Counted from the stretch's first letter, positions 25,676-35,167 are shown. The stretch: DNA of 64,000 nucleotides from Arminella tubonensis (GCF_003240585.1 NZ_PCDP01000033.1:1-64000); one strand, 5' to 3'. Made by a program: numbers and translations. Notes: generated by a model not told the origin, from the sequence alone.

Positions 25676-28372
25676 GTGAGGTCTCTCCACGACATTTCAG
25701 ATCGGCCACGAAAGTCGACCGACCTAGAACCTTTGCAGCGAAACGCGGTAGATCTCGTTCCTCGAGTAGAACATCGGCAATCCGTTTCGGTTGTCGTTCC
25801 GACGCTCAACGAGGTCGAGAATATCGACGTTCTTCTGTCGTCATTGCTGTTGCAATCCAGTGCCGACATAGCGCTTGAGATCCTGGTAGCTGATGGCGGA
25901 TCGACCGATGGAACCGTTGAGCGCGTCCGGGTGTGGGAAGCCAAGGCTCCCGTGAGGCTCATCAGCGGTAGCGGGGCACGCGGGTTGGCTGGAGACGTAC
26001 TCGCAGCTGCAAGATCTGCCACCGGCGACATCGTCGTCGTCATGGATGCCGATCTGAGCCATCCCCCTGACGAAATCGGCAATCTCGTCGGACCCATTGT
26101 TGACGGCACGAGCGATATGGTCGTCGGAAGCCGCTATGTGCCGGGCGGCTCCACGCCGGATTGGCCGCTGGCTCGTCGCTTGCTGTCTCGGCTCGGCGGC
26201 GCTCTGGCATGGCCGCTGACCGATCTGCAGGATCCCATGTCCGGGTTCTTCGCCGTGCGCAAAGAGCGACTTCTGGCCGTTGACCCGGAGGCAGCCGGCT
26301 TCAAGATCGGTCTGGAAGTCATAGCCGACGGCGGTGATGCCCTTCGGGTCAGCGAGGTTCCGATTGTCTTCCACGACCGAGTGCGCGGAGAATCGAAGAT
26401 CGGCTGGGGACAGATGATAGCCTATGCCCGCCGCCTTCTGGTCTTGGCCGGAGGCGCCGTTTCACTTGGAAACGCTGCGCGTTTCGCAGCGGTCGGCCTC
26501 ATTGGCTTGGCACTCGACATCCTGATCTTTCAGATATTGTTCGCGATGGGAGCAAAATTGGTTACGGCGCATGTCGTAAGCTTCGTTGTCGCCACCGTTT
26601 CCAACTATATTTTAAATTCGAGATGGGCTTTCGCAAGCGACGAGCTGGCTCGGCGGGAGCGGGACTGGAGACGATACATACGCTTCCTGACGATCTGCCT
26701 TCTTGCTTTCGCACTGCGGGGCGGCGTCCTTGCCGGGGCCGTGGAGCTGCTGGGATGGCATCCCCAGGCCGCGATCCTCCTTGGCGTCGGGGCGGCCGCA
26801 GTTGTCAACTACTTTGGAAACGCCTTCTTCGTATTCCCCTCTGTCAACCCGCGCATGCCGCCCGATGTGCGGTGGCGTGTGGCGGCGATCGGCGTTCTGG
26901 TCTATGTTCTTGCCTTGAGATTGGTGTTCCTGGGCCTTGTCGACCTCGTGCCGGAGGAGACTTACTACTGGAACTATTCGCAGCATCTCGACATCGGATA
27001 TCTTGATCATCCTCCGATGGTCGCCTGGCTGATATGGCTCGGAACGAGCCTTTTTGGGGACACGGAGTTTGGTGTCCGTATCGGTGCCTATCTGGCATGG
27101 ATTCCGACGGCCTTTTTTGTCTTTTGGTTCTCACGCAATCTGTTCGGCAAATCGCCGGCGTTTGTCGGCGTTCTCCTGCTGGCAACCCTGCCATTTTTCT
27201 TCTCTTCCGGTTTCATGATGATGCCGGATGTCCCCCTGACCGCCGCGTGGGCGGCAGCGCTTTATTTTCTGGAGCGGGCGCTTGTAGGCAATAGCCGCCG
27301 GGCCTGGTGGGGGGTAGGCATATGTGCCGGTCTTGGCATGCTTTCCAAATATACAATCGCGCTCCTGGGACCAGCCGCACTGATTTTCATCCTGTTGGAC
27401 CCCAGGGCACGACGCTGGCTGCTGCGACCAGAACCCTATCTCGCCATCATAGTGGCTGCCGTCCTCTTTTCCCCTGTGATCTACTGGAATGCGACGCATG
27501 GCTGGGCATCATTCTCCTTTCAAACGTCGCAACGGCTGCAAAGCTCGGTCAACTTCTCACTTCCATCCTTGGTCGGAAGTGCCGCGATCCTGATGACGCC
27601 GATCGGATTAATCGCAGCAATCGCGGCCCTGGCGTCGAGGAGCGGCCTGACGCTGGGGACGAAGCCGGACGCGAACGCTGCGCGTCAGTCCCTGTTCATC
27701 AAGATCTTTACAATTGTCCCCCTGTCGGTCTTTGTTGCGTTCAGCCTGTTTCATGAGATCAAGCCGAACTGGACGGGGCCGGTCTGGCTCGCGGTTCTTC
27801 CGGCTATCGCCGCAACGATCGTTGCAGCCGTCGGCAACCTGTCGCGGTTCAACGGTTTCCTGCAGCGACTATGGGTCCCGACCGTGATGACCACGCTGGT
27901 GATCTATGGTCTCAGTCTGCACTATCTCGTTCTCGGATTTCCGATGGTCGGGTACTTCGGCTCCGTTCGGACCCTTCCTGTCGCTTGGGAAGAGTTTGGC
28001 GCAGAGGCAGGAAGGATCGAGCGCTCTGTCGAGCAGGCAACGGGCAAGCAAGTGCTGCTGGCCGGAATGGATCGGTATTTCGTCGCCAGCGAGATCGCCT
28101 TTTATGATCGCGAGGACCGGGATGCGGTTCGTACTTCCGTGGGGCGCGGCCCCTTCGGGGGAGATGGCCTGATGTATGACTACTGGTTTAAACCTGCCGA
28201 CATGCAAGGACGAACCGTCATCCTCTACGGACTGAAGAGGAATGACCTCGATCAGGATTCCATTGGCGGGCACTTTTCTCGCCTGACCGAGATTCTCGAG
28301 CAGAAGGTCACCAAGAACGGCACCGCCGTGGGCAGCTTCTTCTACAGGATCGGATATGATTTTCGTAGCTGA
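25676..28372 (+). CDS. Fused GT2 glycosyltransferase - GtrA flippase - ArnT/PMT-like membrane glycosyltransferase
   Basis: An 898-residue protein joining three modules normally encoded separately. Residues ~36-265: a dolichyl-phosphate-mannose-synthase-type GT2 (SVSVVVPTLNEVENIDVLL, VMDADLSHPPDEI, GSRYVPGG, GFFAVRKE) that makes polyprenyl-phosphate sugar. Residues ~280-395: a GtrA domain (NAARFAAVGLIGLALDILI, NYILNSRWAF), proposed to flip that carrier. Residues ~405-898: a multi-helix PMT_2/ArnT-like transferase with the signature EETYYWNYSQHLDIGYLDHPP split over two blocks, which would add the sugar to an envelope acceptor. GTG 25676 is the only reasonable start for a complete GT2 domain. 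It stands alone and is followed by a terminator. Confidence 0.85.
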   Translation: MRSLHDISDRPRKSTDLEPLQRNAVDLVPRVEHRQSVSVVVPTLNEVENIDVLLSSLLLQSSADIALEILVADGGSTDGTVERVRVWEAKAPVRLISGSGARGLAGDVLAAARSATGDIVVVMDADLSHPPDEIGNLVGPIVDGTSDMVVGSRYVPGGSTPDWPLARRLLSRLGGALAWPLTDLQDPMSGFFAVRKERLLAVDPEAAGFKIGLEVIADGGDALRVSEVPIVFHDRVRGESKIGWGQMIAYARRLLVLAGGAVSLGNAARFAAVGLIGLALDILIFQILFAMGAKLVTAHVVSFVVATVSNYILNSRWAFASDELARRERDWRRYIRFLTICLLAFALRGGVLAGAVELLGWHPQAAILLGVGAAAVVNYFGNAFFVFPSVNPRMPPDVRWRVAAIGVLVYVLALRLVFLGLVDLVPEETYYWNYSQHLDIGYLDHPPMVAWLIWLGTSLFGDTEFGVRIGAYLAWIPTAFFVFWFSRNLFGKSPAFVGVLLLATLPFFFSSGFMMMPDVPLTAAWAAALYFLERALVGNSRRAWWGVGICAGLGMLSKYTIALLGPAALIFILLDPRARRWLLRPEPYLAIIVAAVLFSPVIYWNATHGWASFSFQTSQRLQSSVNFSLPSLVGSAAILMTPIGLIAAIAALASRSGLTLGTKPDANAARQSLFIKIFTIVPLSVFVAFSLFHEIKPNWTGPVWLAVLPAIAATIVAAVGNLSRFNGFLQRLWVPTVMTTLVIYGLSLHYLVLGFPMVGYFGSVRTLPVAWEEFGAEAGRIERSVEQATGKQVLLAGMDRYFVASEIAFYDREDRDAVRTSVGRGPFGGDGLMYDYWFKPADMQGRTVILYGLKRNDLDQDSIGGHFSRLTEILEQKVTKNGTAVGSFFYRIGYDFRS

Positions 28373-28542
28373 GCTTCCTTCGCGTCAGCGGGGCTAGACG
28401 CTGCCGAAGCCGGCTTCGGTCAAGGTTGCCGCTTGGACTGGCCGCTTCCTATGGGCCCAATATTGGGGCCGCGACGACGACTGCCTTTGCAAGAGTGAGG
28501 CTGGACGCGAAACCCGCATGCGTCATTTCTGTTGCACCTTGG

Positions 28543-28567
28543 CCCGCCCTTAGAGGCGGGTCTTTTT
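28543..28567 (+). terminator. Rho-independent terminator
   Basis: CCCGCC (28543-28548) and GGCGGG (28555-28560) form a 6-bp GC stem followed by TCTTTTT. It lies 170 nt after the glycosyltransferase stop. The transcript between them has another hairpin (CCGAAG-CCGG-CTTCGG, 28404-28419), so it could also end a small RNA. Confidence 0.75.
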
Positions 28568-28576
28568 CGTCTGCCG

Positions 28577-29014
28577 TCACACGAAGACTGAGGGTGCCAC
28601 CGGCGCATTCATCGCCCAGACAATACCGAAGGGATCACGGAGCTGGCCGTAGCGGTCGCCCCAAAACATCACATCGACGGGCATGACGACCTTGGCGCCG
28701 GCTTCAACGGCACGGCGCCACCAGGCATCGATATCGTCGACGATCAGTTGCAGCGAGAAGCCCTGTGGCTTCTCGAGTAGGCACCCGTGCTCCGGATAGG
28801 CGTCACCCAGCATGACCGAGCTGCCGTTGATGTGCAGATGGATATGCATAGTGCGACCGCTATCGTCGATCGGATAGCGGAATACTTCGGTCGCCCCGAA
28901 TGCACGCTTGTAAAATTCCGCTGCCTTAGAAGCGCCGTCGACCGTCATATAGGTGACCACGCCGCCGAGCACCTGTGGCCGCGGCTCGGTTTCGGTTGAA
29001 ACTTCTGCTGTCAT
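28577..29014 (-). CDS. VOC superfamily (PhnB/glyoxalase-like) protein
   Basis: A 145-residue protein of the vicinal-oxygen-chelate fold, PhnB-like subgroup. It has GGVVTYMTVDGASKAAEFYKRAFGATEV and the second half FSLQLIVDDIDAWWRRAVEAGAKVVMP...WGDRYGQLRDPFGIVWAM, the typical ending of this group. ATG 29014 has GGAGGAC upstream; a TTG at 29026 is less likely. Members range from metalloenzymes to binding proteins, so no reaction is assigned. It appears to be a single-gene unit. Confidence 0.85.
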   Translation of the reverse strand: MTAEVSTETEPRPQVLGGVVTYMTVDGASKAAEFYKRAFGATEVFRYPIDDSGRTMHIHLHINGSSVMLGDAYPEHGCLLEKPQGFSLQLIVDDIDAWWRRAVEAGAKVVMPVDVMFWGDRYGQLRDPFGIVWAMNAPVAPSVFV

Positions 29015-29118
29015 GTCGTCCTCCAATGAGCGTTGGTTGCCCCGTGTGGGCTGTTCCTAGGACGAAGGACAGTGCTGGTCTGCGACATCGACGGGTCAAG
29101 ATTTTTACAGAAAGTCGC

Positions 29119-29538
29119 CTAAACGGTATCAGCGCCAATGGCGGCCAGTGCGGCGCGCCCTACCTCGAAATCCTGCTCGCCGCTGCCGGAGCCAACTCCA
29201 ATTGCTCCGCAGAGCCTGTTGGAAAAGCGAATGGGCAAACCGCCTGGAAGGTGGGTGACGCCACCTTGCGAGGCGATCCCGGCGGCCGCGCCAAACTCGA
29301 ACGGCATAGCACCGGTCGGCGCATTGATGGATGCGGCGGTTCGTGCCTTGGCACGAGCTGTGTGCATGCTGAGATATTTTGCCCCATCCATGCGCAGGCT
29401 GGCGATCGTTTCGCCGCTCGCGTCAACAATGAAAATGCATTGCGGAACGCCCATGGCGCTTGCCTTGGTAATGGCGGCGTTGAGCGCCTGTAGCGCGCCG
29501 GCGTGGCTCAGCGTCAGGGTCTCTCGTATGACGGTCAT
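29119..29538 (-). CDS. GlcG/HbpS family (haem-degrading/DUF336) protein
   Basis: A 139-residue member of the GlcG/HbpS family. It has AITKASAMGVPQCIFIVDASGETIASLRMDGA near the N-terminus and a C-terminal GGLPIRFSNRLCGAIGVGSGSGEQD-type block, in which the glycine-rich GAIGVGSGSGEQD is diagnostic. Characterised relatives bind or degrade haem or are unannotated glycolate-operon proteins. It is the last gene on the minus strand of the sugar operon, 56 bp beyond the ABC ATPase stop, and could be co-transcribed. Start ATG 29538. Confidence 0.8.
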   Translation of the reverse strand: MTVIRETLTLSHAGALQALNAAITKASAMGVPQCIFIVDASGETIASLRMDGAKYLSMHTARAKARTAASINAPTGAMPFEFGAAAGIASQGGVTHLPGGLPIRFSNRLCGAIGVGSGSGEQDFEVGRAALAAIGADTV

Positions 29539-29594
29539 CAATTTGATACCTTTGTTCTCGTTGTGGCTGTCACGGCAAACGGCCGGCGCAGCCG

Positions 29595-30689
29595 TCAATT
29601 CAGTCTGGTCAACTTGGCGAGCGATTTGCCGTCGACGTCGAAAAGGTAGCAGTTGGCCGGGTTGATCTGAAGGGAAATCCGTGTGTGAAGCGGCGTCGGG
29701 TCAGCGCCATCGGTCTGGACGACGAGGGACGTCTCCGATGCCGTGTCGACGTGAAAGATGGTCAAGCCACCAAGCCGCTCGGCGATAATTGCCTCTCCTT
29801 CAAACTGGCCGCTTTGCCCAATACGGATGTGCTCTGGCCGAATTCCCAGCGTGACGTTCGCGCCACGCTGCGCCGTTCCCGCAGCAACCGGCACGGTGAC
29901 CGTCGCCCCGCTTGGAAGGACCACGGAAACGCCTGACGGACCGACTGAATCGACGACGACTGGCAGCATGTTCATCTTTGGTGAGCCGATAAAGCCCGCA
30001 ACGAAGATGTTTGCCGGATGATTGTAGAGATCGAGCGGCGAACCGACCTGTTCGATACGCCCGCCGCTGAGAACCACGATCTTGTCGGCCATGGTCATCG
30101 CTTCAATCTGATCGTGGGTAACGTAGATCATCGTTGCCGCCAACTTTTCGTGCAGGCGCATGAGTTCGAGGCGCATATTGACCCGGAGCGCTGCATCGAG
30201 ATTGGAAAGAGGCTCGTCGAACAGGAAGATCTTCGGATTTCTGACGATCGCCCGCCCGATGGCCACACGCTGGCGCTGGCCGCCCGAAAGATCTTTCGGG
30301 CGGCGTTCGAGCAGATGCGACAGCTCGAGCACCCGGGCCGCATCGCCGACCTTCCGCTCGCGCTCGCTGGGGGACACGCCGGCAATCTTGAGCGCGAAGC
30401 CCATATTTTCCGCGACTGTCATATGCGGATAGAGAGCATAGGATTGAAACACCATCGCCAGACCGCGTTCCGATGGGTCCACATCGTTTGCACGCGTGCC
30501 GTCGATGATCAGATCGCCGCCGGTTATCTTTTCCAGGCCGGCGATCATCCGCAGCAAGGTGGATTTTCCGCAGCCGGAGGGGCCGACGAAAACAACGAAT
30601 TCGCGATCCTCGACATCCAGGTCGATGCCCTTGATGACTTCGGCTGCGCCATAGGACTTGCGGGCGTCGCGTAGCTTGAGATTAGCCAT
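29595..30689 (-). CDS. Carbohydrate ABC transporter ATPase (UgpC/MalK type)
   Basis: A 364-residue ATPase: Walker [18 protein letters not shown]-loop [13 protein letters not shown], signature [14 protein letters not shown], Walker [12 protein letters not shown], and the switch histidine in [15 protein letters not shown]. The C-terminal ~120 residues form the MalK-type regulatory OB-fold region ([11 protein letters not shown]). It overlaps the ROK kinase gene by 8 bp and probably energises the permeases encoded at 35991-37756, separated from it by the catabolic genes of the same operon. Confidence 0.9.
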   Translation of the reverse strand: MANLKLRDARKSYGAAEVIKGIDLDVEDREFVVFVGPSGCGKSTLLRMIAGLEKITGGDLIIDGTRANDVDPSERGLAMVFQSYALYPHMTVAENMGFALKIAGVSPSERERKVGDAARVLELSHLLERRPKDLSGGQRQRVAIGRAIVRNPKIFLFDEPLSNLDAALRVNMRLELMRLHEKLAATMIYVTHDQIEAMTMADKIVVLSGGRIEQVGSPLDLYNHPANIFVAGFIGSPKMNMLPVVVDSVGPSGVSVVLPSGATVTVPVAAGTAQRGANVTLGIRPEHIRIGQSGQFEGEAIIAERLGGLTIFHVDTASETSLVVQTDGADPTPLHTRISLQINPANCYLFDVDGKSLAKLTRLN

Positions 30690-31713
30690 GACTGGCCTCC
30701 ATTGTGTCGGTGGGTGCGCCTGCGTTGTCCGAGCCTTCGAGGCTGGCGGCTCCAGAGCCGGCTTTCTCCCCGTCCCAAAGGATGAGGCTGGCCGCGCCGA
30801 TCAGACCGGCGTGATGACCGAGTTGGGCGGGAACAATCGGCACGTCGCGATAGGCTCGCATGGCCCGGTCGCGAACCGTCGCCTTCACCGCCTCATGCAG
30901 AAGATCAAAGCCGTTGGAAATGCCGCCGCCCATCACGATGATGTCGGGAGAGTAGAGATGGAGCAGGTTGGTAAAGCCGATCCCGAGCCACCGTGCCTCC
31001 GCGTCCAGCAATTCCAGCGCTAGACCATCACCCTTTCGAGCGGCATCGACGACATGCCGCCCGGTCACCTCCGCATTGCCGGAGAGCGCACGTAGCACAG
31101 ACCCATCTGGCTGTCTGGCGCGCGCCGTCGCCCTTCTTCCAAGCGCGGTTCCGGACGCCACCGCTTCGAAGCAACCGATCGCGCCACAAAAGCAGCGTTC
31201 TCCCTCGTTGGTGATCGTCATGTGGCCGATTTCTGCGGCCAGACCCCGCCTGCCATGCAGGATTCGTCCGTCAGCGATCACCCCGCCGCCGATCCCCGTC
31301 GACACGGTGACGAACACCATCGATTTTGCACCGCGGCCGGCGCCATATCGCCACTCGCCGAAGGCTGCGGCGTTTGCGTCGTTTTCAAGTTTCACCGGCA
31401 GTTTGAAATGATCGGAGAGGATATCGACCAGCGGCACTTCCTGCCATCCGGCCAGCGTGGGTGCCCCCATCACGACGCCGGCGTCCGGATCGAGCGGACC
31501 CGGTGCGCCGATCCCGATGCCGACAGGAATATGGTCGGGCGTTTCTGAAAGGAGTTGGCTCGCCAGCGTTTCGATCTGTTGGATGACGGCGTCCGGGCCT
31601 GCAGCGGCGTGGGTCGGTACCGCCAGAAATGACAAAAGGTCGCCGGTGCCGTTGACCAGCGCGGCGCGAAGCTCCGTTCCACCCAGATCGAAGGAGAGCG
31701 CGACCTTTGTCAC
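30682..31713 (-). CDS. ROK-family sugar kinase
   Basis: A 343-residue ROK protein. It has the ATP phosphate-binding motif [14 protein letters not shown] at residues 6-19, the catalytic Asp in [13 protein letters not shown], and the zinc/ROK signature beginning at EIGHM with the cysteine cluster [11 protein letters not shown]. No N-terminal HTH is present, so it is a kinase, not a NagC-type regulator. GTG 31713 overlaps the upstream stop as GTGA; an upstream frame to 31926 lies inside the epimerase gene. It likely phosphorylates the hexose produced by the operon. Confidence 0.9.
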   Translation of the reverse strand: MTKVALSFDLGGTELRAALVNGTGDLLSFLAVPTHAAAGPDAVIQQIETLASQLLSETPDHIPVGIGIGAPGPLDPDAGVVMGAPTLAGWQEVPLVDILSDHFKLPVKLENDANAAAFGEWRYGAGRGAKSMVFVTVSTGIGGGVIADGRILHGRRGLAAEIGHMTITNEGERCFCGAIGCFEAVASGTALGRRATARARQPDGSVLRALSGNAEVTGRHVVDAARKGDGLALELLDAEARWLGIGFTNLLHLYSPDIIVMGGGISNGFDLLHEAVKATVRDRAMRAYRDVPIVPAQLGHHAGLIGAASLILWDGEKAGSGAASLEGSDNAGAPTDTMEASHG

Positions 31714-32435
31714 TGGATTTGGCGCTCCAATCCATGCAGCCAGGCCATTCGATCTCCCAGGTTCTTCTCGCCAAAGGCGAGCGAGCCGAGAACGACCGTC
31801 TGCGCACCCGCAGCGCGCAGAAGCGGCACGGTCTGCTCGCGAATGCCTCCGTCGGCTGCCAGGATCACCTGGTCTTCTCGGCCCGCCTGTTTCAACAAAG
31901 AACGGGCCTCGATGAGCCGATCGCAAGCCTTCTCCGACAGGCTTTGCCCTTTGACGCCGATGGACGTGCCCAGCAGCGTGACGAAGGCGACATGGTCGAT
32001 AAACGCCTTGACGGCGGCAACAGGTGTTTCCAGCCGCAACACGACGCCGGCTTCCGCCCCCAGTTCCTTCGCCAGTGCAACCGCACGCAGGCCGGCTTCG
32101 CCGTTTTCGGCATGAACGCTGATGAGATCGGCGCCGGCCTCGATGAATTGGCGCGTCTGCTCCTCGACGATTTCAGCCTCCACCATGAGATGAACGTGGA
32201 TCGGTTTGGCCGTCAATTTAGCGATGCGGGCGACAAAATCCGGGAAGAACAGAAAGCCCGGCGTAAAGCGCGCGTCGGCGACATCGATGTGATGCAGGTC
32301 GACATGCTGTTCAATGCGTTTGAGATCGGCTTCCATATTGGCAAGATCGGCCGACCAGAGCGAGAATTCGCCGAGCAGCCGGTTGCGGGGCAGGGCTGCC
32401 ACGGCGGAAGGGCCTGAAAGGGTTTTGGGCGTCAT
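31710..32435 (-). CDS. Ribulose-phosphate 3-epimerase family protein (Rpe/AlsE-like)
   Basis: A 241-residue TIM-barrel epimerase. Metal-site blocks are recognisable: LHHIDVADARFTPGF, PIHVHLMVEAE and ILAADGGIREQTV (the last Asp is the usual catalytic residue). N-terminal EFSLWSADLANME replaces the usual PSLLSADF. This divergence and the neighbouring ROK kinase make a hexulose-6-phosphate (allulose-6-phosphate-like) substrate more likely than ribulose-5-phosphate. It overlaps both neighbours by 4 bp. Confidence 0.8.
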   Translation of the reverse strand: MTPKTLSGPSAVAALPRNRLLGEFSLWSADLANMEADLKRIEQHVDLHHIDVADARFTPGFLFFPDFVARIAKLTAKPIHVHLMVEAEIVEEQTRQFIEAGADLISVHAENGEAGLRAVALAKELGAEAGVVLRLETPVAAVKAFIDHVAFVTLLGTSIGVKGQSLSEKACDRLIEARSLLKQAGREDQVILAADGGIREQTVPLLRAAGAQTVVLGSLAFGEKNLGDRMAWLHGLERQIQ

Positions 32436-33262
32436 GATGTGACGGAGCTCCGGATTTTTTTGGATGCGAGAAATCGTGATAGCGCGTGTTGGGTCTCGGC
32501 GAAATGCTGCACCTTGTCGGCGGCCTTGGCCGCGACTTCGACAAAAGTTGCGTCGGGTATGGTTTCAGCGACGGTCTTGGCTGACACCAGCGGGTGAATG
32601 GCGTCCTGCCTGTTGCCGATGACGAGGGTTGGGATTGTCAGCGCCGCAGCGGCAGCCTGCGAAACGCCTGGCCCGTCGGCTGCAATGTCGGCGAGCACCG
32701 ATGCAAATGGAACCACATCCGGCCGGTCGAAGTAGCCGAGCAGTGAGGCGAGATTGTCGGGGGCGTTGGCCTTCAGACCTGCGGCAATTTCCGAGGCCAT
32801 GAAGAGCTGTCTAGCTTCGCCAAGCGGATGCCTCTGGATCAGGGCTGCGATGGCGCGCACCGGTGCCATGTTGACCGGAGCCGACGCAAAGGTCCAGGCG
32901 GGACGTACCAGTACCAGCGCGGCAACGCGCTCTGCGTGGTGGTGGGCGAGATGCAGCGCGATTGCAGCCCCCATTGAGATCCCCCCAACCACCAGCCGGT
33001 CGATGCCGCGATCCTTAAAAGCAGCGAGAACGTCTTCGGCGAACATCCTGATCGAAAACGGCCTGATATGGCCGAGCGATGACGCCCCGTGTCCCCGGCA
33101 CTCGACCGTCATGCGCCGAAATCCCGATACGTCGGGAAAAGTCTGCGCGACCTGTGCCTGATCTCCGCCCAGCCCATGCTGAAACAGGATCGGAAAGCCT
33201 TCGCCGCTGTCGTAGATGGCAAGTCTCGCATGGTCGGAGGTGAGATAGGTCGATCCGGCCAT
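32432..33262 (-). CDS. Alpha/beta hydrolase
   Basis: A 276-residue alpha/beta hydrolase. The oxyanion region is PILFQHGLGGDQAQ, the nucleophile elbow is VVGGISMGAAIALHLAHH (Ser in GISMG), the acid is probably Asp in LVIGNRQDAIHPLVS, and the histidine is near KVQHFAETQ. ATG 33262 overlaps the upstream stop by one base (TGATG). It resembles the enol-lactone hydrolase/haloperoxidase-like group of small-molecule esterases and lactonases. In this oxidative sugar operon, opening of a sugar lactone is a reasonable guess. Confidence 0.78.
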   Translation of the reverse strand: MAGSTYLTSDHARLAIYDSGEGFPILFQHGLGGDQAQVAQTFPDVSGFRRMTVECRGHGASSLGHIRPFSIRMFAEDVLAAFKDRGIDRLVVGGISMGAAIALHLAHHHAERVAALVLVRPAWTFASAPVNMAPVRAIAALIQRHPLGEARQLFMASEIAAGLKANAPDNLASLLGYFDRPDVVPFASVLADIAADGPGVSQAAAAALTIPTLVIGNRQDAIHPLVSAKTVAETIPDATFVEVAAKAADKVQHFAETQHALSRFLASKKIRSSVTS

Positions 33263-34080
33263 CAGATCAGTCCCTTGAGGAAAAGCGCAACGCCGGGCGC
33301 TTCGGCGGCGGAGAGGCCATGGGTAACGAGCGGGCCATTGAAGCCCGCGGCCTTCAATCGTGCGACGAAATCGGGGAAGTCGACAATACCCTGGCCGGCG
33401 GTGGCAAAGCACCCATCGGCATGTCGATCCTTGGCATGCGCCATGGCAATGTGTCCCGCCGCCGTCTCGACCGCGCGCGCGATGATGTCGCGCGCCTCGG
33501 GCGGGGTCGCCTTTTCGAACAGGTTGGCCGGATCAAGAACGATGTGCAGCCGCCTGGAGCCCATCTCAGCGATCAGTCGCTTGGCATCGATTGCGGAGGT
33601 CACGATGTTTGCCTGTTCAGGTTCGATGCCGAGATCGACCCCGTGCTCGTCGGCGAGGATCAGGGCCTTGCCCATTTCGCTCGCCATATCCGCCCAGGAC
33701 GCTGGATCGGTATTGTCAGGATGATAGGCCCATTGGTCGAGAGGATTGCGTGTTCCCGTGCAAAGGGTGACGAGCGGAACGGAAAGGGCTGCTGCCGTCT
33801 TGATGATCACCGAAAGCTGACGGAGCCCCGTTTCCCGCACCCCTTTTTCCGGATGGGCCATATTGTAGGTGCCGGATAAGGCGGCGAGAGAAATACCAGT
33901 AGTCTCCCCAGCTGCGCGGATAGAATCGACGATGGCGTCCGGCACATCGTCGGGCATCGACGGCAGTCCGCAGCACGCAAGATTGAACTGCGTGCCTGAA
34001 TAGCCGCTGTCGCGGACCGCCGACAGCACTGGAACCGGATCGGTTCCCGGAAAGGTCTTTGCGAATATCCCGATCTGCAT
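33262..34080 (-). CDS. Sugar phosphate isomerase/epimerase family TIM barrel (AP_endonuc_2)
   Basis: A 272-residue xylose-isomerase-like TIM barrel. Metal-ligand-type positions lie in VDLGIEPEQANIV, RLHIVLDPANLFE, HIAMAHAKDRH and ending FNGPLVTHGL. It starts with GIFAKTFPG. It is coupled by a one-base TGATG overlap to the Gfo/Idh/MocA gene upstream. Relatives act as isomerases, epimerases, dehydratases or keto-sugar lyases; the exact reaction is not assignable. Confidence 0.8.
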   Translation of the reverse strand: MQIGIFAKTFPGTDPVPVLSAVRDSGYSGTQFNLACCGLPSMPDDVPDAIVDSIRAAGETTGISLAALSGTYNMAHPEKGVRETGLRQLSVIIKTAAALSVPLVTLCTGTRNPLDQWAYHPDNTDPASWADMASEMGKALILADEHGVDLGIEPEQANIVTSAIDAKRLIAEMGSRRLHIVLDPANLFEKATPPEARDIIARAVETAAGHIAMAHAKDRHADGCFATAGQGIVDFPDFVARLKAAGFNGPLVTHGLSAAEAPGVALFLKGLI

Positions 34081-35156
34081 CAGACCGCTCCCGTGACGGA
34101 TGCGATCTCGACACGTTCACCTGTCTCCACCGACCGGGCGATTGCTACCATCGCGCGGATCGAAGCAATGCCGTCCTCGACATCAGCACCGCGCATCGGC
34201 GCACCGTTGAGCACCGTGTCGGCAAGTCCCTCGACCTGCCTGCGGAAAAAATGACCGTCGGCGCCCAGCGGCTTGCGGCTGGTTGCGTCCTTCTCATGAA
34301 AGATCTCGACCTCGCTGGAGCGGAAATACCAGGGGTTGAAGGTCTTTGCGACAACGGAGCCGTTTTCGCCATAGAGCTGGAAGCCCTCGTGCCAATCCAT
34401 CCGAACGGCAACCGTGAGATCGAGATGGCCGAGCGCGCCATTGGCAAATTCGGTGTCGACAAACCAGCAATAGGCGCCGGCGCGCTTAAGGAGGCGCGCA
34501 CGCACCGCTGTGATCTCGCCGCAGAAAAAGCGTGCAGTGTCGACCAGATGCGAGCCATGCGCGAGCATGAAATATTGCCTGAGATCGGCTTTTGGATTGC
34601 CCAACGGTTTGCGCGCCAGCTTGCTGGTGACGGGCAGCGGCTGCACCGCATCGGTGTTGGTGTATCGATGCGTGGAATCGCAATACCAGGCTTTCAACGC
34701 AAAGATCTGGCCGATGTCGTCGCGAACGAAGTCGCGCGCGGCCTCGAGCGCTGGATCGAAGCGCTTCATATGGCCGACCTGCAGAATCTTGCCGGATCGC
34801 TTTACCGCATCCGCAAGCTGCTGGCCTTCCTCGACCGAAACCCCGATCGGCTTTTCGCACAAGACATGTTTGCCAGCCTCGAGAGCCTTGATCGACATGG
34901 GCACGTGGTATGCATCGGAGGTGGCAACGATCACGGCTTCCAGCTCGGGGTCATCAAGCATCGCGTCGTAGTCGCTGAACATCTTTTGCGGTTCGTACGT
35001 TGCGCCCATGCGCGCCAACAGATCGGGGGCTGCGTCGCAGATGGCGTAAAGTTCAGCATTCCTGGCTTTTACGCAGGATTCCAGATGCGCAAACTGGGCG
35101 ATCGGCCCGCAGCCGAGAACTCCGACACGCAACCGGCGATTTTCCTTCTGAATCAT
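34080..35156 (-). CDS. Gfo/Idh/MocA family NAD(P)-dependent oxidoreductase
   Basis: A 358-residue sugar dehydrogenase-type protein: Rossmann motif VGVLGCGPIAQFAHL at residues 10-24, the family EKP motif in HVLCEKPIGVSVEEG (catalytic-region Lys), and a C-terminal alpha/beta substrate domain (FMLAHGSHLVDTARFF contains the conserved His). Start ATG 35156, 11 bp after the upstream stop. Members oxidise or reduce sugars, inositols and 3-keto-glycosides. A second family member is encoded divergently at 39282. Confidence 0.87.
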   Translation of the reverse strand: MIQKENRRLRVGVLGCGPIAQFAHLESCVKARNAELYAICDAAPDLLARMGATYEPQKMFSDYDAMLDDPELEAVIVATSDAYHVPMSIKALEAGKHVLCEKPIGVSVEEGQQLADAVKRSGKILQVGHMKRFDPALEAARDFVRDDIGQIFALKAWYCDSTHRYTNTDAVQPLPVTSKLARKPLGNPKADLRQYFMLAHGSHLVDTARFFCGEITAVRARLLKRAGAYCWFVDTEFANGALGHLDLTVAVRMDWHEGFQLYGENGSVVAKTFNPWYFRSSEVEIFHEKDATSRKPLGADGHFFRRQVEGLADTVLNGAPMRGADVEDGIASIRAMVAIARSVETGERVEIASVTGAV

Positions 35157-35167
35157 GGTCTTCTTCC

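Noticed and set aside
30682..31713. NagC-type ROK transcription repressor
   Set aside because: No N-terminal helix-turn-helix; the kinase catalytic Asp and ROK cysteine cluster are intact.
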